NCBI GenBank assembly: GCA_964612975.1
Contig: CAZTGC010000001.1
Location: forward strand, 248,001-312,000
DNA length: 64,000 bases
Reading direction: 5' to 3'
DNA from: NZ13-RE01 sp964612975
Lineage (GTDB): Bacteria; Dictyoglomota; Dictyoglomia; Dictyoglomales; Dictyoglomaceae
Both the position numbers and the translations under genes were made by a program. The notes under the pieces were generated by a model that saw only the letters and a program-made list of their open reading frames with translations, had not been told where the DNA came from and searched no databases. How positions within the stretch are numbered: the first letter of the stretch is position 1; every line of letters starts with the position of its first letter. Below are positions 33,655 through 42,638 of the stretch, piece by piece.

Positions 33655-35004
33655 TTAATCCTGCCACTTTATAGATATTATATAATAGAGATTTTTCAGC
33701 ATAATTAGTGAAATTGTAGACATTATCATTTCGGATATTGCTTCTGATAAGAAGATGCCATTTAAAGAAAACATTTTAGAAGCTATTATCAACACAGGTA
33801 TTTTTACTAAAAAAATGCTTCCTAGGGTAATTATAAAAGCCTCCTTTGCTCTTCCCATAGATTGAAAGCTTGCTGATATAATTATACTTACTCCTGTTAG
33901 AGGATAGGAAAGAGCGAGAAATTGCAATGCTCTTTTGCTTTCTAAGATTACACTACTTTCTTTAGAAAGCATTGAGATAAGAGGGATGGGAAAAATTATA
34001 CAAAGAATGCATACCAATAATCCATAAACTACCGATGAAATAAGAGAAAGTCGTATTGTCTCTGAAACTCTTTCAAATCTTTTCAGACCAAAATTATATC
34101 CTACAATTGGTTGCATCCCTTGCATAATACCCATATGAAGTATATTAAATCCAAAATAAACTCTACTTACAATTGCATATACCGATAGGGCAAGATCTCC
34201 TCCAGTTACTTTAAGTAAATTATTCGCTAAAATAACAATGAAAGTAGCACTTAAGTTTTTAATAAAAGATGGCAAGCCTATAAGTATTATCTCCTTAATT
34301 AGAGAAAAATTAGTTTTGAAATGTCTTATTTTAATATTATAGGAGCTGCCCTTTTTAAAAAAGAAAAAATAAATACTCATACCTGCAGAGACCGCCTGTC
34401 CTAAAACAGTAGCAAGAGCAGCACCAGCAATTCCTATTTTCATAATCATTATGAAAAGCCAGCAAAAAATAATATTAACTGTTATGGGAACAACCCAAAT
34501 CAAAGTGGCATATCTTGCATCACCATAAGCCCGAATAATATTAGAAAAACCAGTACTTGTAATAGCTCCAATAAAGATGATTCTTCCATAGATGACAGCA
34601 TATGGTGCTATATTATCTGTAGCACCCAAAAGATAGATAATTGGTCTAATGAAGATGATACCAAAAATTGTAATAATAATAGTTACAGTCCAAAATATGA
34701 GGTAAGAATTTGCAACCACCTGAGATGCCTTTTCAATATTTCCTTCTCCAAGAGCTCTTGAAACAAAGGAGGCCCCTCCTACCCCAACAGTTGTTGCTAC
34801 GCCTGCAAGTATTATTAGGACAGGTGAGATAATTGAAGCACTGGCAGCAGCCAAGGAATTTATACCTATAGAAAGAAAATATGTATTTATTATGCTATAG
34901 ATAGAGTAAACCAGAAGTGAAAATGTAGCATAGAATGACATTTCAAAAAGTAGCTTACTTATCTTCTCAGTTCCCAAAAGCTCAAACTTAGTTTTACTAT
35001 TCAT
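33655..35004 (-). CDS. MATE family multidrug/cation efflux transporter
   Basis: The 449-residue protein is almost entirely hydrophobic with about 12 membrane helices and the MATE layout. It has LLFEMSFYATFSLLVYSIYS near 18-37, the GVGGASFVSRALGEGNIEKA block near 73-92, the mid-protein GIMQGMQPIVGYNFGLKRFE near 282-301 and a C-terminal GVSIIISASFQSMGRAKEAF near 373-392. MATE proteins expel drugs or metabolites in exchange for Na+ or H+. The start codon touches the stop of the upstream APH-like gene, so the two are one unit. Together they lie between two copies of a 29-base repeat and appear to have been inserted next to miaA. The substrate is unknown. Confidence 0.92.
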   Translation of the reverse strand: MNSKTKFELLGTEKISKLLFEMSFYATFSLLVYSIYSIINTYFLSIGINSLAAASASIISPVLIILAGVATTVGVGGASFVSRALGEGNIEKASQVVANSYLIFWTVTIIITIFGIIFIRPIIYLLGATDNIAPYAVIYGRIIFIGAITSTGFSNIIRAYGDARYATLIWVVPITVNIIFCWLFIMIMKIGIAGAALATVLGQAVSAGMSIYFFFFKKGSSYNIKIRHFKTNFSLIKEIILIGLPSFIKNLSATFIVILANNLLKVTGGDLALSVYAIVSRVYFGFNILHMGIMQGMQPIVGYNFGLKRFERVSETIRLSLISSVVYGLLVCILCIIFPIPLISMLSKESSVILESKRALQFLALSYPLTGVSIIISASFQSMGRAKEAFIITLGSIFLVKIPVLIIASKMFSLNGIFLSEAISEMIMSTISLIMLKNLYYIISIKWQD

Positions 35005-35982
35005 CTAATTTTCTTTTAACCACTCTATAGCTAAATGCATAAGTTGCTTTCCTATATTTAAAACTTCCTCAGTATCGTAATTACGATAAAAAGTTTCTGT
35101 AACCATGATAAGACCTAGATGTAAGGTATAAAGGAAGCAGCGTTGAAGCTCTTTATTAGTAAAGGATGTCTTACCATAGCTTTCCATACTTTTAGTTATA
35201 CCCATTCCAAAAGAGAGGAATCTAAATTGGGCTTCCATTAGGGGGTCTCCCCACAAAGCCCTTTCAAAATCTATAATACCTACGATTTTTCCATCTTTTA
35301 CGAAAAAATTTAGGTCCCATGCATCCCAATGAACTAAACGGGGTTCAGTAACTTCTTCTAAAGAGTCTACATGTTTGAAAAGAATAGAGAGGATTTCATC
35401 ATAACTATAATCGTAAACCACATTTTTTCTTCTACCATCCTCCAAAATTGAATTGAAAATTTTGATAAATGCCTCTTTCCACGTATTTGCACAAAGATCT
35501 AAATTTCCATTATATCCAAAATAACTTCCTATAAAACTATTTATCTCTCTAATAATTTCTCCAATTTGTGTGTCAATTTTTGTAAGTTCCTCGGGTGACA
35601 ACTTATTTCTTAGATTGTGGAGATTCTCACCATTAATCTTCTCCATAAAGAAATAATCTGAATCGCACAAGTCATGTTTATTATCATAGAAATATATTTT
35701 AGGGACAGGTATTTTAGGATTTCTCCCTACTAAATTCATAATAGAAACCTCTGTAGCCATTATATTCTTTTCGTATTGCATCACTTCTGTATCTTTTTTC
35801 GGAGCAATTTTAAGAATAACTTCAGATCCATTGGATAGTTTTATATCATAAATTGCATTAAACCATCCTTCATTAATCTCGGTAATAGCATCTTCATCCT
35901 TTGAAACATCTACTCCAAAAGCTCTTTTAACCATTTCTTTTATTTCTTCTTTACTTTTTCTGTTTTTTGTTTTACTCTCCAT
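35005..35982 (-). CDS. Aminoglycoside phosphotransferase-like (APH/choline kinase family) protein
   Basis: The 325-residue protein has the APH-type kinase fold. The N-lobe has EINEGWFNAIYDIKLSNGSE near 34-53 and VILKIAPK just after. The hinge has YFFMEKINGENL near 108. The catalytic LVHWDAWDLNFFV near 214, with H-x-D-x-x-x-x-N, is followed by GIIDFERALWGDP near 233, where the Asp binds metal. The usual HGDLH is HWDAW. Family members phosphorylate antibiotics, sugars, choline or other small molecules, so resistance cannot be assumed. Pairing with a MATE exporter suggests modification plus export of one compound. GAGGT precedes the ATG. Confidence 0.85.
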   Translation of the reverse strand: MESKTKNRKSKEEIKEMVKRAFGVDVSKDEDAITEINEGWFNAIYDIKLSNGSEVILKIAPKKDTEVMQYEKNIMATEVSIMNLVGRNPKIPVPKIYFYDNKHDLCDSDYFFMEKINGENLHNLRNKLSPEELTKIDTQIGEIIREINSFIGSYFGYNGNLDLCANTWKEAFIKIFNSILEDGRRKNVVYDYSYDEILSILFKHVDSLEEVTEPRLVHWDAWDLNFFVKDGKIVGIIDFERALWGDPLMEAQFRFLSFGMGITKSMESYGKTSFTNKELQRCFLYTLHLGLIMVTETFYRNYDTEEVLNIGKQLMHLAIEWLKEN

Positions 35983-36122
35983 AAGTTACCTCAATAATAA
36001 TTTATTATCTTTGTTAACATTTTATCATGTTTTTTATATTCAAAAATATGGTGTAATATCATAATAAATGAATTAAGCTATTTTGGAGTGGGGATGTTAA
36101 AAGTTAATCATTTGTCATCTCT

Positions 36123-37073
36123 CTAAAAAGAAGTGTCTATGTGATTACAGATCAGTTTAGTGATTTTATCATAAATAATTGAAACGAGCTCCTCTAAATC
36201 ATAATCCATCACATTGAACCAAGCAATTTCTTTGTCCTTTTTAAACCAAGTGAACTGTCTTTTCACAAAAAGTTTTGTTCTTTTAATAATTAATCTTTTT
36301 GCCTCATCTTGGGAGTATTCCCCTTTGAGATATCCCAAAATTTCTTTGTAACCTATTCCTTGCATAGATACATATTTTTCATCTATACCTCTAAGCCACA
36401 ATCTTCTAACTTCTTCCACTAATCCCATCTCAAACATTTTCTCAATTCTTTCCTCTAATACCTTTAAATGAATTTCCTTAGGAAGGTAAAGTCCTATTTT
36501 AAAAAACAGATAATTTTTCTTTTTCTCTTTTCCTACAACTTCACTAATGGGCTTTCCTGTCTTAACATATACTTCTAATGCTCTTATTATTCTTTTATGG
36601 TCATGGGGATGAATTTTTTGAGCTGAAATTGGATCTATCTTGTTAAGTTTTGAATATAGGATTATTTCTCCTTCTTTTTTTAAGATCTCGTAAAAATTTT
36701 TTCTTAATTCATAATCGGGGGGAATATGGGGAAGAGAAAAATCACCAAATAAAACCTTATAATATAACGCTGTACCACCTACTAAAATCGGTATTTTTCC
36801 TCTATTATAGATATCATAAATAGCTTTCTCTGCCCTTTCTTTAAATTCAGCACAAGTAAAGGGATAATCTGGAGGAACAATATCTATAAGATGATGGGGC
36901 ACCTTTTCTCTTTCTTCTTTAGATGGTTTTGCGGTTCCTATATCCATTTCTTTATAGACTTGCATAGAATCTACAGAGATTATCTCGCCAGGTAATAAGG
37001 GGGCTAATTTAAGGGATACTTTAGTTTTTCCTACTCCAGTGGGGCCTAAAATCACAACAAGGTGAATTCTCAT
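36123..37073 (-). CDS. miaA: tRNA dimethylallyltransferase
   Basis: MiaA adds the isopentenyl group to A37 of tRNAs reading U-starting codons. The 316-residue product has the P-loop VILGPTGVGKTKVSL near 8-22, ISVDSMQVYKEMDIGTAKPS near 33-52, HHLIDIVPPDYPFTCAEF near 61, PILVGGTALYYK near 96 and FVKRQFTWFKKD near 269. Its stop-proximal codons include one copy of the 29-base repeat (36156-36184, encoding SIIYDKITK). The tail after the repeat therefore may have been exchanged when the MATE/APH pair came in. It overlaps mutL by four bases; miaB, which acts on the same base, follows mutS upstream. Confidence 0.96.
   Translation of the reverse strand: MRIHLVVILGPTGVGKTKVSLKLAPLLPGEIISVDSMQVYKEMDIGTAKPSKEEREKVPHHLIDIVPPDYPFTCAEFKERAEKAIYDIYNRGKIPILVGGTALYYKVLFGDFSLPHIPPDYELRKNFYEILKKEGEIILYSKLNKIDPISAQKIHPHDHKRIIRALEVYVKTGKPISEVVGKEKKKNYLFFKIGLYLPKEIHLKVLEERIEKMFEMGLVEEVRRLWLRGIDEKYVSMQGIGYKEILGYLKGEYSQDEAKRLIIKRTKLFVKRQFTWFKKDKEIAWFNVMDYDLEELVSIIYDKITKLICNHIDTSF
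36156..36184. repeat. 29-base direct repeat, right copy (inside miaA 3' end)
   Basis: Matches 33517-33545 at 28 of 29 bases, with the mismatch at 36160. On the minus strand it encodes S-I-I-Y-D-K-I-T near the MiaA C-terminus. The repeats enclose the MATE and APH-like genes, about 2.6 kb, in the manner of attachment-site or recombination duplications. Confidence 0.8.
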
Positions 37074-38755
37074 CTTTGAAATTTTTTATCTATTTCCTCC
37101 TTAGACAATTCCCATATTATAGGACGTCCATGGGGACATGTTAATGGTATTTTCTCATCTACAATTGTTTTGATTAAAGCGAATATTTCTTCGTCTGTTA
37201 ATATGTCCCCACTTCTTATGGCACCATGACAAGCAAGAGTTCTTAATATTTCTTCCTCTAAATTTTTCAAATTTTTTGATGCCAATTCTTGGATTATTTC
37301 TTTAAATAAATTTTCTAAGGAAAAATTGTCAAGATTTATAAATTCGTTAGGAATACCTGTAATTCTTATATTTTCAGGACCGAAATCCTCCAAATGAAAG
37401 GAAAAATCTTCTAATAGATCTCTTTTTTCTTCTAAAATTCTTTTCTCCTCCTTTGAGACCTCAATAATAAGAGGAAAAATTATTTCATTAGCCTGAATAA
37501 GCTTTTTCTCCTTTTTATTCTTTAATTTCTCATATCTTATTCGCTCATGAGCTGCGTGTTGATCAATGATAAGAAGTTTATCTTTGTATTCAATTAAAAG
37601 ATACTTGTCAAAAATTTGTCCTAGAATATTAAATTCCAAGAAAGTTGGAAAACGATAAGAGGATTTTTCTAAATATGTAGAAGAAGACTCTAATAAAGGT
37701 AATTTTAAAGTATTAATCTCCCTTTTATTTTCCTTAATCTTAGGAAATAGCTTTTTTCTTCTTTCCTGTTCATATTCATCTAAAGCTGATTTTATGGAGG
37801 TAGAAATAAAATCTATAATTTCCCGATCCTTATGAAATTTCACTTCTCTTTTTGTGGGATGAACATTAACATCAACCTCATCATATGGGACAAAAAGATT
37901 TATTATAACAAAGGGATAAAAATTTTCTTTTAATCTTTGAGAATACCCTTCTTTTATTGCTTGAGTGACAGATAGATTTTTTATAATTCTTCTATTAAGA
38001 AATACAACATCTTGAGGTCTCGTGAATAAAAATTTATAAGGGATAGAAATGTATCCCCTTATCTTATAATCTCCTTTTTCATTTTCAATGGGAATTAAGT
38101 TATCAATAAATTCTTCTCCAAATATCTCCAGTATAACGTCCTCTACCTTTCCATTTCCAGAAGTTAGAAATTTATTTTTTCCATCTTGAATATATTTAAA
38201 AGATATCTCAGGATAGGCTAAGGATATTCTTTGAGCAAATTCTAAGATCAATCTTCCTTCAGTTAGAGGGGTTTTTAAAAATTTTTTCCTTACAGGAACG
38301 TTATAAAATAAATCAAAAACCATAACAGATGTTCCCCTTTCTCCCTCCCAAGGACTTACCTCTTTTACTTCTCCTCCTTCAATTCTTAAAAAGGTTCCCT
38401 CCCCTTCTTCTGGCTTGGTCCTTATTTCCATTTTTGATACACTGGCAATACTTGATAAAGCCTCCCCTCTAAATCCAAGGGTTCTAATATGGTTTAAATC
38501 TTCCTCTTTTTTTATTTTACTTGTTGAAAAGGGTCTTATCGCTAATAACGCATCTTTTCTATCCATTCCTTCCCCATTATCAGTAATCCTTATAAATTCA
38601 TTACCAGAAGATTTTATTTCAATAATAATTTTATTCGCATTAGCATCTATAGAATTTTCCAAAAGCTCCTTTACTACAGAGACAGGTCTTTCTACAACCT
38701 CACCAGCAGATATCTTATTCCTTATATTTTCTGGAAGAATCTGAATTTTAGCCAT
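37070..38755 (-). CDS. mutL: DNA mismatch repair protein MutL
   Basis: The 561-residue protein has the GHKL ATPase domain with NKISAGEVVERPVSVVKELL near 12-31, ITDNGEGMDRKDALLAI near 57-73, STSKIKKEEDL near 78 and TLGFRGEALSSIASVSKM near 90-107. RGTSVMVFDLFYNVPVRKKF lies near 139-158. The C-terminal part carries DQHAAHERIRYE (near 400), the metal-binding motif of MutL proteins that nick DNA themselves, so no MutH is needed. It is cotranscribed with mutS (eight-base overlap) and miaA. Confidence 0.97.
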   Translation of the reverse strand: MAKIQILPENIRNKISAGEVVERPVSVVKELLENSIDANANKIIIEIKSSGNEFIRITDNGEGMDRKDALLAIRPFSTSKIKKEEDLNHIRTLGFRGEALSSIASVSKMEIRTKPEEGEGTFLRIEGGEVKEVSPWEGERGTSVMVFDLFYNVPVRKKFLKTPLTEGRLILEFAQRISLAYPEISFKYIQDGKNKFLTSGNGKVEDVILEIFGEEFIDNLIPIENEKGDYKIRGYISIPYKFLFTRPQDVVFLNRRIIKNLSVTQAIKEGYSQRLKENFYPFVIINLFVPYDEVDVNVHPTKREVKFHKDREIIDFISTSIKSALDEYEQERRKKLFPKIKENKREINTLKLPLLESSSTYLEKSSYRFPTFLEFNILGQIFDKYLLIEYKDKLLIIDQHAAHERIRYEKLKNKKEKKLIQANEIIFPLIIEVSKEEKRILEEKRDLLEDFSFHLEDFGPENIRITGIPNEFINLDNFSLENLFKEIIQELASKNLKNLEEEILRTLACHGAIRSGDILTDEEIFALIKTIVDEKIPLTCPHGRPIIWELSKEEIDKKFQR

Positions 38756-41312
38756 AATTTCTTAATAATTCCTTCCATTGGCTAATTTTAAGTAGTGCAT
38801 CAATAGGTGTTAAATTATTAATATCTAATTCTTCTAATTCTTTCTTGATTTTTTCTAAAGATGAATTATTTATAGGAGAAAATAGAGGCAACTGTTCCAC
38901 TTCCCTCTTTGCTAATTCTCTTTTCTTTTCCAACTGATATAATATTTTTTGAGCTCCCTCTATTATTTCAATAGGTAAATCTGCAAGTTGGGCAACATAT
39001 ATTCCATAGCTTTTATCAGAAGGTCTTTCTACTATTTTATGTAAAAATATTACCTCTTTTCCCTTCTCTTGAACTAATACACTTAAATTTTTAAGATTTT
39101 TTAAATCTCTCTCCAATTCTGTTAGCTCGTGATAATGAGTAGCAAAAAGAGTTTTAGCTTTTATTTTTTTATGAAGATACTCTACTACTGCCCATGCAAT
39201 ACTTATTCCATCATAGGTGCTTGTTCCTCTTCCTACCTCATCTAAGATGATAAGACTTCTTTCCTTTGCGTTTTTCAAAATATTTCCTACTTCTTTCATT
39301 TCTACAAAAAATGTGCTTTCTCCCGAGGAAATGTCATCCCATGCTCCAATCCTGGTGAATATTCTATCCACAATACCAATTTTAGCCTCTTCTACAGGAA
39401 TAAAGGATCCCATTTGAGCCATTATAACCATTAATGCAGTTTGTCTTATATAAGTGGATTTTCCAGCCATATTAGGGCCTGTAATGAGATGGATAAATTT
39501 CTCCCTCGAAAGATAGGTATCATTTGGGACAAAACTTCCAGGAGGAAGAATTATCTCCAATACAGGATGTCTACCCTTTTTTATAATTAGATCATAATCT
39601 GAAGATATTTGGGGGCATACATAATTATATTCTCGAGCACATTTTGCAAGAGATATGTAAACATCGATTTCTGCAACAATTTGGGCCAATCTCATTATAT
39701 CCTTTGAATATTTTATCACCTCAGACCTTATTTTCTGGAACAATTCTTCTTCTAATTTCTGGATGTTTTCTTCCGCCCTTAGCATGGTACTTTCAAAGTT
39801 TTTTAGCTCAGGAGTTACAAATCTTTCTGCATTTGCTAAGGTCTGTTTTCTAATATAATCCTCGGGAACTAAATTTAAATTTGCCTTTGTTACCTCAATA
39901 TAATATCCAAATACCTGATTATATCCTACTTTCAAAGATTTAATCCCTGTTCTTATTCTCTCTCTATTTTCCAAATCAATGAGCCATGTTTTACTTTCTT
40001 TTAATATTTTTCTCAATTCATCTAATTCTTTAGAAAATCCATCCTTTATATATCCACCTTCTCTTAATAGGGATGGGGGATTATCAACTATAGATTTTTC
40101 TAAGAGTTCATAGAGAGGTTCCAAATTGGGTAACTCATTTCTTAGTTGTGAAAATCTTTTTGATTCAAATTCCTTCATAAGATTTTTAATTTGAGAAAGA
40201 TATGGAAGAGCCTGCCTTAGAGATACCAATTCCTTTGGATTTGCAGAGTTATAATTTATTCTTGAATTTAATCTTTCTAAGTCAGGAAAAACCTCTAAGA
40301 TTTTTTCAAAATCTCTTCTTATTCTTTCCTTTTCTAAGAGTTCAGAAATTGCTTTTTGCCTTTCTTTGATTAGAGATATTTGAAGTAACGGCTGAAGAAT
40401 CCATTTCTTAAGAAGTCTTGATCCCATAGAGGTTAAGGTTTTATCCAAAACCCAGAGAAGACTCCCTCTTTTTTGTCCCTCTCTTATAGTTTCTAAAAGT
40501 TCTAAATGTTTTATTGCGGTACTATCTAAAATTAGGTATTGTTGAGGTTGATAAAAATCCACTTTTGAAATATGGGTTGGTATTGAAAACATTACTTCCT
40601 TTATATAGTTAAGAATACTAAATCCAGATTTTAATGAAAGTTCCTCAGGAAAATTAAATTCTATGGAATAATCAGGTTTTTTTTCGAAATATTCATCTGA
40701 TAGAAATGTAATTTTAGGATCAAGGGATTTTTTAATCTCTTCTAATAATTCCCAATGGATTTCTAAGAAGCTATGGTTGATAAGAATTTCCTTTGGTTTT
40801 AATCTTATTAATTCTGAGAAAATTATATCCTCAGTATCCTCTCCAACCCATTGGGTGGATATAAATTCTCCTGTGGATATATCGATACTTGAAAGTCCAA
40901 TACTTGTTTTATCTTTACTATATAAACAAGACAGATAATTATTGCTTGTTTCTTCCAATAATGTATCCTCTAAAATAGTCCCTGGAGTTATTACCCTAAC
41001 CACTTCCCTTTTTACAAGCCCCTTTGCTTTAGATGAGTCTTCCATTTGTTCACATATTGCAACTCTATATTTCCTATTTACTAACTTTGCCAAATAACTT
41101 TCTACTGCATGATAAGGAACCCCTGCCATAGGAATTCTCTGACCTTTACCAATCTCCTTAGAAGTTAAAGTTATATCCAATTCTTGAGAAACAATCTTTG
41201 CATCCTCCTCAAAAGCCTCATAAAAATCTCCTAATCTAAAAAGAAGAATAGAATCAGGAAATTTGCTTTTTATACTTTTATATTGCCTATATAAAGGAGT
41301 CATGTTTTCCAT
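38748..41312 (-). CDS. mutS: DNA mismatch repair protein MutS
   Basis: MutS recognises mismatches and recruits MutL. The 854-residue protein has the mismatch-reading N-terminal motif ILLFRLGDFYEAFEEDAKI near 21-39 (the F-x-E wedge), MAGVPYHAVESYLAKLV near 62 and the connector, lever and clamp regions. The ATPase has LITGPNMAGKSTYIRQTALM near 600-619, SSGESTFFVEMKEVGNIL near 655, LDEVGRGTSTYDGISIAWA near 685 and ATHYHELTEL near 719. The length is typical for MutS1. Between miaB (three-base gap) and mutL, it follows the miaB-mutS-mutL-miaA order common in Firmicutes and relatives. Confidence 0.98.
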   Translation of the reverse strand: MENMTPLYRQYKSIKSKFPDSILLFRLGDFYEAFEEDAKIVSQELDITLTSKEIGKGQRIPMAGVPYHAVESYLAKLVNRKYRVAICEQMEDSSKAKGLVKREVVRVITPGTILEDTLLEETSNNYLSCLYSKDKTSIGLSSIDISTGEFISTQWVGEDTEDIIFSELIRLKPKEILINHSFLEIHWELLEEIKKSLDPKITFLSDEYFEKKPDYSIEFNFPEELSLKSGFSILNYIKEVMFSIPTHISKVDFYQPQQYLILDSTAIKHLELLETIREGQKRGSLLWVLDKTLTSMGSRLLKKWILQPLLQISLIKERQKAISELLEKERIRRDFEKILEVFPDLERLNSRINYNSANPKELVSLRQALPYLSQIKNLMKEFESKRFSQLRNELPNLEPLYELLEKSIVDNPPSLLREGGYIKDGFSKELDELRKILKESKTWLIDLENRERIRTGIKSLKVGYNQVFGYYIEVTKANLNLVPEDYIRKQTLANAERFVTPELKNFESTMLRAEENIQKLEEELFQKIRSEVIKYSKDIMRLAQIVAEIDVYISLAKCAREYNYVCPQISSDYDLIIKKGRHPVLEIILPPGSFVPNDTYLSREKFIHLITGPNMAGKSTYIRQTALMVIMAQMGSFIPVEEAKIGIVDRIFTRIGAWDDISSGESTFFVEMKEVGNILKNAKERSLIILDEVGRGTSTYDGISIAWAVVEYLHKKIKAKTLFATHYHELTELERDLKNLKNLSVLVQEKGKEVIFLHKIVERPSDKSYGIYVAQLADLPIEIIEGAQKILYQLEKKRELAKREVEQLPLFSPINNSSLEKIKKELEELDINNLTPIDALLKISQWKELLRNYG

Positions 41313-41315
41313 AAC

Positions 41316-42638
41316 TTATTCCAACTCCTTTATAACCTCTCCCTTTAAGGACCACAATCCAGCCTTTATTATTTTAATAAGAAAGAATTTGCCTAAACTT
41401 TTTCTATCTCCTTTAAAGAAAACAATCCTATAATTTTGAGTTCTTCCTAAAATTTCCTCAGGATTCTTAGGATTAATATCCTCTGCAAGAATTATCTCTT
41501 CTTTCCCAACAAGACTTTCATTTTTTTCTAATATTATTCTTCTTTGAAGATTCTCCAGTTCATTAAACCATTCCTTCTTCCTTTCATAGGGAATAGGATC
41601 ATCAAATTTTTCAGCAACAGTTCCTGCTCTTTTGGAATATATAGCAAGATTTACTGTATCAAATTTAATTTCTTCCAATGCTTTACGGGTCTTTTCAAAA
41701 TCCTCCTCTTCTTCTCCAGGAAATCCTACAATAATATCTGTTGAGAAAGAAGATTGGGGAATGATTTTTCTTATTAAATTAATAAGTTCATAATACTCTT
41801 CATAGGTGTATCCTCTTCCCATTTTTTGTAAAATTCTATTGGATCCAGCCTGTAAGGGAAGATGCCAATGGGGACACACTTTTTCTAACCTTGCTACAGT
41901 ATTAATCAATTTTAATGATACATCTCGGGGATGAGAGGTTAAAAACCTTATCCTCTTTATTCCATTTATTTTATGTAACTCTTCTAAAAGATCAGCTAAA
42001 TCTGTGTTTTCTAAATCTTTTCCATAGGAATCTACATTTTGTCCCAGGAGGGTGATTTCAACTACCCCCATTTGGGCAAGATTTCTTACTTCTTCAATAA
42101 TATCTTCTGGGGATCTGCTTTTTTCTTTTCCTCTAAGATATGGCACAATACAGTAGGTACAAAAATTATTACAACCATAAATTATTGGTATCCAAGCTTG
42201 AAAAGACGATTCTCTTTTTGACAGATACCAAGGAATATCCTCTGGAATTGGATCCTTTTCAATAATTATTTGAGGTTTTCTTTCAAGAGAAAGATTTCTT
42301 AATACGAGAGGAAGCCTCGAAAAACTATAACTTCCTAATATAAAATCCACATAGGGGAATTTATTCAAGAATTCTTCTCCAACTCTTTGGGCCATGCATC
42401 CTGCAATTCCTATTAAGATATTTGGTTTTTTAATCTTTATTCTTTTCAATTCTCCTAATTTCCCAATTACTTTTTCCTCTGCTTTTTCTCTTACGGAACA
42501 GGTATTAAGAAGAATTACATCTGCATCTTCAATAAATTCTGCAGATTTATATCCTAGGTATTCAAAAATTCCTGCATATTTTTCTGAGTCTGACTTATTC
42601 ATTTGGCATCCATAAGTAAGAATATAATACTTAGACAT
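41316..42638 (-). CDS. miaB: tRNA-2-methylthio-N6-dimethylallyladenosine synthase
   Basis: MiaB adds the methylthio group to i6A37 made by MiaA. The 440-residue radical-SAM enzyme has the N-terminal UPF0004 domain with YGCQMNKSDSE near 9, LLNTCSVREKAEEKVIGKLG near 44-63 and GCMAQR near 80 (three auxiliary-cluster cysteines). The radical SAM site is YGCNNFCTYCIVPYLRGKEK near 154-173, followed by GQNVDSYG near 199 and a C-terminal TRAM domain. Its start overlaps the histidine kinase stop by eight bases. Confidence 0.96.
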   Translation of the reverse strand: MSKYYILTYGCQMNKSDSEKYAGIFEYLGYKSAEFIEDADVILLNTCSVREKAEEKVIGKLGELKRIKIKKPNILIGIAGCMAQRVGEEFLNKFPYVDFILGSYSFSRLPLVLRNLSLERKPQIIIEKDPIPEDIPWYLSKRESSFQAWIPIIYGCNNFCTYCIVPYLRGKEKSRSPEDIIEEVRNLAQMGVVEITLLGQNVDSYGKDLENTDLADLLEELHKINGIKRIRFLTSHPRDVSLKLINTVARLEKVCPHWHLPLQAGSNRILQKMGRGYTYEEYYELINLIRKIIPQSSFSTDIIVGFPGEEEEDFEKTRKALEEIKFDTVNLAIYSKRAGTVAEKFDDPIPYERKKEWFNELENLQRRIILEKNESLVGKEEIILAEDINPKNPEEILGRTQNYRIVFFKGDRKSLGKFFLIKIIKAGLWSLKGEVIKELE

